From Ilyonectria destructans (Eukaryota; Ascomycota; Sordariomycetes; Hypocreales; Nectriaceae): DNA of 64,000 nt. The stretch covers positions 3,876,291-3,940,290 of the forward strand of contig JAHEWK010000003.1 of NCBI GenBank assembly GCA_020740775.1, read 5' to 3'. The notes below the pieces were generated by a model. That model was not told the DNA's origin, did no database searches, and saw only the letters and a list, made by a program, of their open reading frames with translations. Shown here in pieces: positions 58,906-64,000 of the stretch. A program made the translations under genes and the position numbers. Each line of letters starts with the position of its first letter. Positions within the stretch are counted from its first letter, which is position 1.

Positions 58906-59862
58906 TTACCTAATTTGGTTCGAATTGACCCTGTACTTAATGGCTCCCCACTTCCAGTCAAATGGAGAACGACAAGGTCCAGGCTGATGGTAGGCGACGA
59001 TCGTGATGGTCCAACCCGAGCTTGTAGACTGATGCTGGGTCCATATGCCCGGCAACACTTTCTTTCGAGGCCTCTGCCGCTCGGGTCGTGCAGTGGTCGG
59101 TAAGGCAGATCTTGCACGAGCCAAGGATCTTCCGACACTCGGAGAATAGTTCCTCAGTCTCACCCAATGATGCTATGGTCCTTTTCAGAGCTGCGACTTG
59201 TTGGCTGGGATCAACATGGCGGGGAATGAAGTATGTGTATCCCCGGTGGATGATTGATCGGAGAGCGCGGTCAGACATGCCGGAATTGTCGATAGTATGT
59301 ATGGCGTAGAGAAAGAGCTCGTTCTTGATGACCCTGGCAGACCAGGTCTGCCTCCATTGAGGGACGATTAGGCCAGGCATAGAGGCCGCGTTTAAATTCT
59401 GAAGGGGCAAGCCGCACGACGCGCCGTGGAGGTGCCGATTCATCACAAGACGCGCGCGATGGTAGCCGAGATGGTATCTCTCAAGTTGCAGTGAGAAACA
59501 CAGGTCAGCATAACATAAACGTAAATATCTATATTCACGATTGAACAGCGTATGTTCGTTAGTCAGGAGACCCCAGGACAGCGAGAAGCTGTGCAGAGCG
59601 TAGCATATAGGGCAGAAGTAAGCCTAGCCTCCAATGCCAGAGTCTTTCTCAAGAAGAATGAGGAGAGGGTCAGTGCCGATGGAATGAGCAGCTTGCGTGA
59701 AGTCTTGCATGTCAATGCAAGAATGAGGACGGACTCTGGAGTCTGACGAAGATATTCCGCCACCAGCAAAATGATTTCCATAGGAAGCTCCAAAAGGAGC
59801 GATGCTGAAGCGGAAGGGCGCAGCTCGCCGTAGGAAGAATAGGATGACCTCGATTGGCCCAT
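58906..59862 (-). pseudogene. Broken F-box protein gene
   Basis: On the minus strand from an ATG at 59862 (MGQSRSSY) the frame encodes a fungal F-box (LLLELPMEIILLVAEYLRQ, LILALTCK). Around 59675 the homologous reading shifts frame to TDPLLILLEKDSGI, is interrupted by TAG at 59624-59626, and continues as AYFCPICYALHSFSLSW, RYHLGYHRARLVMNRHLHG and a long conserved middle. Near 59015 a second frame change leads from SVYKLG to WTITIVAYHQPGPCRSPF, the usual C-terminal motif, ending at 58906. F-box proteins of this layout (F-box, Cys-x2-Cys 'H-S-F' segment, RLVMNRH, YHQLG.CRSP) are very common in filamentous ascomycetes and act as SCF-ligase adaptors. With two frame changes and one stop it is most likely inactive, unless unrecognised introns explain them. 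Confidence 0.8.
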
Positions 59863-59949
59863 TACGAAGGACTTTGCGGTGCCGGGAGGAATTGGAAAAG
59901 CAGGTTGGAGGTAATGGTCGAGGGACCCAATAAAGTTCGCTGTTATAAA

Positions 59950-62900
59950 TAACCTGTTTAAACTCAATATATAATTAGGCTGATGAGTTTAGCGTGATAA
60001 CTAAACTGCTATACAGCTAACTATTAAGGGAGAATAAGATAGTAAGATAGTATTAGCTTAATTTTAGTGTTAATAGTCTGGCCTACTAAGCTTAATTAAA
60101 GCTATCTATCTATAAATAACCTTTTATTTAAAGTTAGTAAAATAAATTAAAAAATATTCTATAGAAAATAAAGAGATTTTATTAGACTTTAAATATTAAT
60201 ATTTATTTATTTAGTATTTAGTTGTTTTTTTTAGCTTTACTTAATATTATTAAATAGATTAAAGCTATATAGTATTCTTAAATAGTAAAGATAAATAGTA
60301 AGTACTATATTTAATATCAGTAGATATAGTAGCTAAATAATAAGATTATTATATATTAGTTTTTATTTTAAGCTTTAATTTAACTTTTTTAACTTTAATT
60401 TTACTATCTATAGATAATAAAGTTAGTTAATAACTCTATTATTTACAGTAAATAACCTTACTATCTGCAGTTAATAATCTTAAGATAGAAATCTTATTTT
60501 AAGTAATAAAATATAAAAGAGATTAATATCTTTTATTATTAAGAAACTAATTTTCCTTTTAATAATTATTTAATTTTATTAACTTTTATTATAGTAATTA
60601 CTATTATCTATCTAACTCTTTAAGATTCTACTTATTTAAGATTAAAATATCAGTAATATTTTATATATCTATATAATATTTATAAGAATACTAGCAGATT
60701 ACTATTAGAACCCTTAGAAATTAGCCTATAAGCTTAAGCTTTAAGTAGGCCTACTTAAAGCTAAAAATTAATATATAGCAGAAAGATAAGCCTCTAGAGA
60801 TAGACTTATTAAATTAAAGTTTAATTATACTATTTTATCTATTTTAAGTTCTATTTCTTTTTTAGTTTTAGCTTTTAGCTGCTATCTCTTATAATTATTT
60901 AACTTCTATTTCTTTTAAAAGATTAATATAAAAATATAGAATAAAAAAGATTATATAAATATCTATTTAGATTGAAGCTTTAGTAAAATCCAGCTGACTA
61001 ATTACTAAATTTAATTTAGATAAGCTATAGTAATTCTTTAAAGATTCTATAGAGGCCTTATTAATTAATAAGAATAAAGATAAGAGATAAAATTCTATTA
61101 AGTAATTAATTATAGAAAAAATAATAATTAGATAAAAATAATAAATATAAAATCTACTAGAAGACTCTAAATATATTAGAGATAGCTTTTAGTTAGAAAT
61201 ATTAAATCTTTAGTAGGGCTGGAAAATTTTTTAAAGATATTTTAAAGTTAACTTATATAATTTAAATTTAATAATAATAATAAAAAACTGTAATTATAGA
61301 TACTATAGAATCTAATTAAGGTCTCTATAAGGTAAATATTAAGAGAGTTAAAAGAATACTCTAACTTAAATATTTTAAGGCTTATTATAGTAATAAATAG
61401 CTTATTTAAAAATACTATATAATATTATTAAAAGACTATAGATTTTATATTAAAAATATAAAAAACCTTTAGCTTATAACTATAAGTTTCTATTTAATAA
61501 GACTATTAATATTAAGATTAATAATTAAATTTATATAATTAAATTTAGTAATAATCTCTAATTAGATTTATTAGTAGTATATTAAATTAAATAAGTAATA
61601 ATTAAGTTTATATATATAATATAAATATAATAGTAAAATTATATTAAAGAATTAAACTATTTAGAATTTATATAAAAGGATTTTTTAATTTTTATTAGAA
61701 AATAATATATTAATTTAACTTTATATAAGTAATAGCTTTATAATAAACTTATAGAATTTAAGCAGATTAGTAGATAAATACTAATAGAATATTTTACTAT
61801 ATAGAGTTTTCTATATATTTTTTTTAATATAGTTAAATAGAAAGAAAATTCTACTTTTATTTATTAATATTACTATAGGCTAAAGTAGTAATTAAAAAAT
61901 AAAATAAATTAAATAAAATTTAAATTTAAGAGATTTTATAAAATAATATATAAAGTAGAGTAATTATAGATATACTTTAATAGAAGTAGTAAATTTATAT
62001 AGAATAAGAATTATAAAAGAGGCTATTTTAATTAAAATTAAAAGAACTTTAAAAAGTTTTTAAGTTTTAGCTATAAAGGTAAAAATATATAATTTTAAAG
62101 CTATTTTTTATTATAGAGCTACTTAAAAGGGGGGATATTATAGAATATAAATTTTAAATCTATAGATATTATATTATAAAGATTAAATAGTAAGCTGCTA
62201 ATATAAAAAGTTAGAAATAAGATTTTAAACTATATTTATTATAAGTATAATAAATCAGACTATTTTATAAAAGAATATAGAAGAGAATATCTTTAGACCT
62301 TAAGAAATACTAATAGATTTATAGTAAATATTTAGAATATAGATATTTAAATAAAGAAATTTAACTTATTAGAAAATAAATAGATATAGAAAAAAAATTA
62401 ATTTTATTTATATTAAAAAGTAAAATAATACTAATTAGTCTAACTATTAAAAATAAAATATTAATATTAAATATCTATAAGATAGAAAAAATAAGTATAA
62501 ATATAGATATTTATATATAAGTAGATATTATTAATATCTATTTAATAAAGTAGCTAAAATTAAAGCTATAAGATAACTAATAGGCTTTTATTTTAAGAGT
62601 ATATAATAGGGAAATTATATTTTTAAATTAAGTATATTAATTAATATTCTTTTTAATTAATAGTATAGACTATCTATATAAAATCTATTAGCTTTTTATA
62701 AAAGTAAATTAAAATAAAAATATTAATAACTTACTTTTATTTTTATATTTAATAAGATAAAAAGATATTTAAATTAATATAGCTAAATATATCTAATAGT
62801 ATAAAGTATTTTTTATTATTACTTTAAAAAATTTTATAAAAAAGATTATAAAAAATAAATAGTAAGTATATATTTATTATACTTTAAGTATATTTTTACT

Positions 62901-64000
62901 AGATAAATATCTAATAGATATTTTTAATAAAAAATTAAAAATAGTAATATTAATATTACTAATTAAATTAAAAAATAAAAAGAGAATATTTAATAAGAAT
63001 ATAGTTAAAATATTATTACTACTAAAAGAAATTAAATATACTATTAATATTTAAAAAGATAAAAAACTGCTATATGAATTAATTTACCTATTAAATAGAG
63101 ATTAATATAAGATATTAAGATAATATATTAATAAAAATCTAATAAATAGCTATATTATAAAGTTAGTAAGTAAAATAGAATTTTCTATTTTATTTATATT
63201 TAAGAAGAATAAATTAATTTAATTATATATAGACTACTAAAAGCTAAATATTATTACTATTAAAAATTAATATTTTCTTCTTTTTATTAGAAACTTATTA
63301 AATTAACTTTTTAAAGTAAAGTAAATTTTAAAAATTAATATTAAAGATATTTACTATTAAATCTAAATTAAATTAAATAACTACTAAAAGACTGCCTTTT
63401 AAATATAATATAATTACTATAAATATATAATTATATTATTCAAACTAACTAATATATCTATAATATTCTAGATATATATCTACTAGATATTAATTAGATT
63501 ACTAAATACTTATTATATTTTCTATTTTAATAATATTATAATTTACTTTAATTTAAGAGAATAATATATAAAGAATATAAAAAAAGTTCTATAAAGATTA
63601 TATAGTTTCTAGCTATATATAAAGCTATTAAAATATACTTTCTATTAATAAGAAGTTAAATTTTTAAAGTATATTATTAATTAAGATAGTATTAAAATAG
63701 ATTCTATATAAATTTAAATTATTATTAAATAGAAAATTTTAAGATCTTTTTAAGATATATAGATTTTCCTAAGGTTTTATAATTTCTATTAAAAGTTTAT
63801 TTTAAAATATATAAAAAATACTAAATTACTCTTATTAATATTTAAAAATAATAAGAAAAAAAAGAAAATAGATAATTTTATATAATTAAAATAAATTATA
63901 ATAGCTTTTAAAAAACTTAAATAGAAATTCTATTTAATAGATATTCTATAATATTAAAAATTCTAATTATAATAAAAAGAAATAAATCTCTTTATATAAA
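59950..64000. repeat. RIP-mutated AT-rich island
   Basis: From about 59950 to the window end, base composition changes abruptly from roughly half G+C to almost pure A+T with very frequent TA dinucleotides and very rare CA, TG, CG or GG. This is the expected result of heavy repeat-induced point mutation (CpA to TpA on both strands). No intact gene is present. At least the right-hand part derives from a Ty3/gypsy retrotransposon (separate entry). Confidence 0.92.
62200..64000 (+). mobile_element. RIP-inactivated Ty3/gypsy LTR retrotransposon (gag end and pol reverse transcriptase)
   Basis: Plus-strand reading. At 62237-62278 a Y-YK-Y-NKSD-Y-FIKE-Y pattern has the exact spacing of a CCHC zinc knuckle (C-x2-C-x4-H-x4-C) with every ligand turned to Tyr by TGT/CAT-to-TAT changes. 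From 63061 to past 63600 one uninterrupted register reads as Ty3/gypsy reverse transcriptase, broken only by stops: a KLLYELIYLLNRD start, SILFIFKKN, LYIDY.KLNIITIKN.Y, INIKDIYY.I.I, KTAF, ILFKLTNISIIF, then YFNN at 63523-63534 where the catalytic YLDD is expected. Further on, VKFLKYIIN, the FLGF-NFYR-like part and a trace of the RNase H start run to the window edge. Stops occupy positions of Arg, Gln or Trp. Long terminal repeats were not located; the left limit is uncertain and may lie near 60 kb. Confidence 0.85.

Noticed and set aside
59950..64000. AT-rich island as inserted mitochondrial DNA or as a centromere core
   Set aside because: The plus strand retains a Ty3/gypsy reverse-transcriptase register with RIP-type changes, so a RIP-mutated transposon is sufficient. 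A larger centromeric or subtelomeric setting cannot be judged from 4 kb.
1..64000. tRNA or rRNA genes, CRISPR arrays, riboswitches
   Set aside because: Visual search on both strands for tRNA B-box (GGTTCGA-type) with acceptor-stem pairing, and for regularly spaced repeats, found none; a tRNAscan or Rfam run would be needed to exclude them formally.

Overview
The window is nuclear DNA of a filamentous ascomycete (Pezizomycotina; the overall gene style suggests Sordariomycetes, but the genus cannot be fixed from sequence alone). The evidence is many short introns (about 50-80 nt) with GT/GC..AG ends and CTAAC/CTGAC-type branch points, C/G-rich third codon positions, fungal-specific protein families, and an AT-only island that carries the signature of repeat-induced point mutation (RIP). 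All gene models were assembled by hand by joining open frames at splice sites so that protein-family motifs run on without a break. No tRNA, rRNA, CRISPR array or bacterial feature was seen.

Layout, left to right. A calcium channel Cch1 gene runs off the left edge (minus, 1-6499). It is followed by a PHD-finger chromatin protein (plus, 7023-9427), a MATA-type HMG-box regulator (plus, 10907-12560), EMC subunit 5 (plus, 12916-13380), the meiotic MutS homologue MSH5 (plus, 13933-17066), GAR transformylase (minus, 17214-17948), a secreted GPI-type Cys-rich protein (minus, 18819-19566) and an unknown protein (minus, 20131-21027). Next come the PP2A B regulatory subunit (plus, 22657-24486) and a Yea4-type UDP-GlcNAc transporter (plus, 25834-27379). 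At 27.9-30 kb a broken MFS sugar-transporter pseudogene (minus) faces an intact GH127 beta-L-arabinofuranosidase (plus, 30021-32108) across a shared promoter that holds a repeated CCGGTGGGAG element.

Further right lie a polytopic membrane protein (33334-34578), a transcription factor with two C2H2 fingers plus a Zn2Cys6 cluster (35892-39419), AMP deaminase (40389-43591), the endocytic adaptor Sla1 (44777-48313), a TLC-domain membrane protein (minus, 49035-50079), COG8 (50881-52137), the mitochondrial glycine carrier Hem25 (52297-53356), a coiled-coil protein with a conserved C-terminal domain (minus, 53493-55031), prefoldin subunit 1 (minus, 55842-56673) and alkaline ceramidase (minus, 57335-58661). 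An F-box pseudogene (58906-59862) follows. From about 59.95 kb to the right edge the DNA is almost only A and T. Within it the plus strand still reads, in one frame, as a Ty3/gypsy reverse transcriptase whose catalytic and zinc-knuckle residues have been changed by RIP-type transitions.

Most genes are housekeeping and do not form one pathway. Local associations worth noting are the decayed transporter/GH127 divergent pair, two sexual-cycle genes (HMG-box regulator and MSH5) within 1.4 kb of each other, and two broken genes, one of them directly beside the RIP island. The most unusual single observation is an apparent 3-nt coding microexon in the ceramidase gene. I found no evidence for a wholly new multi-gene system.
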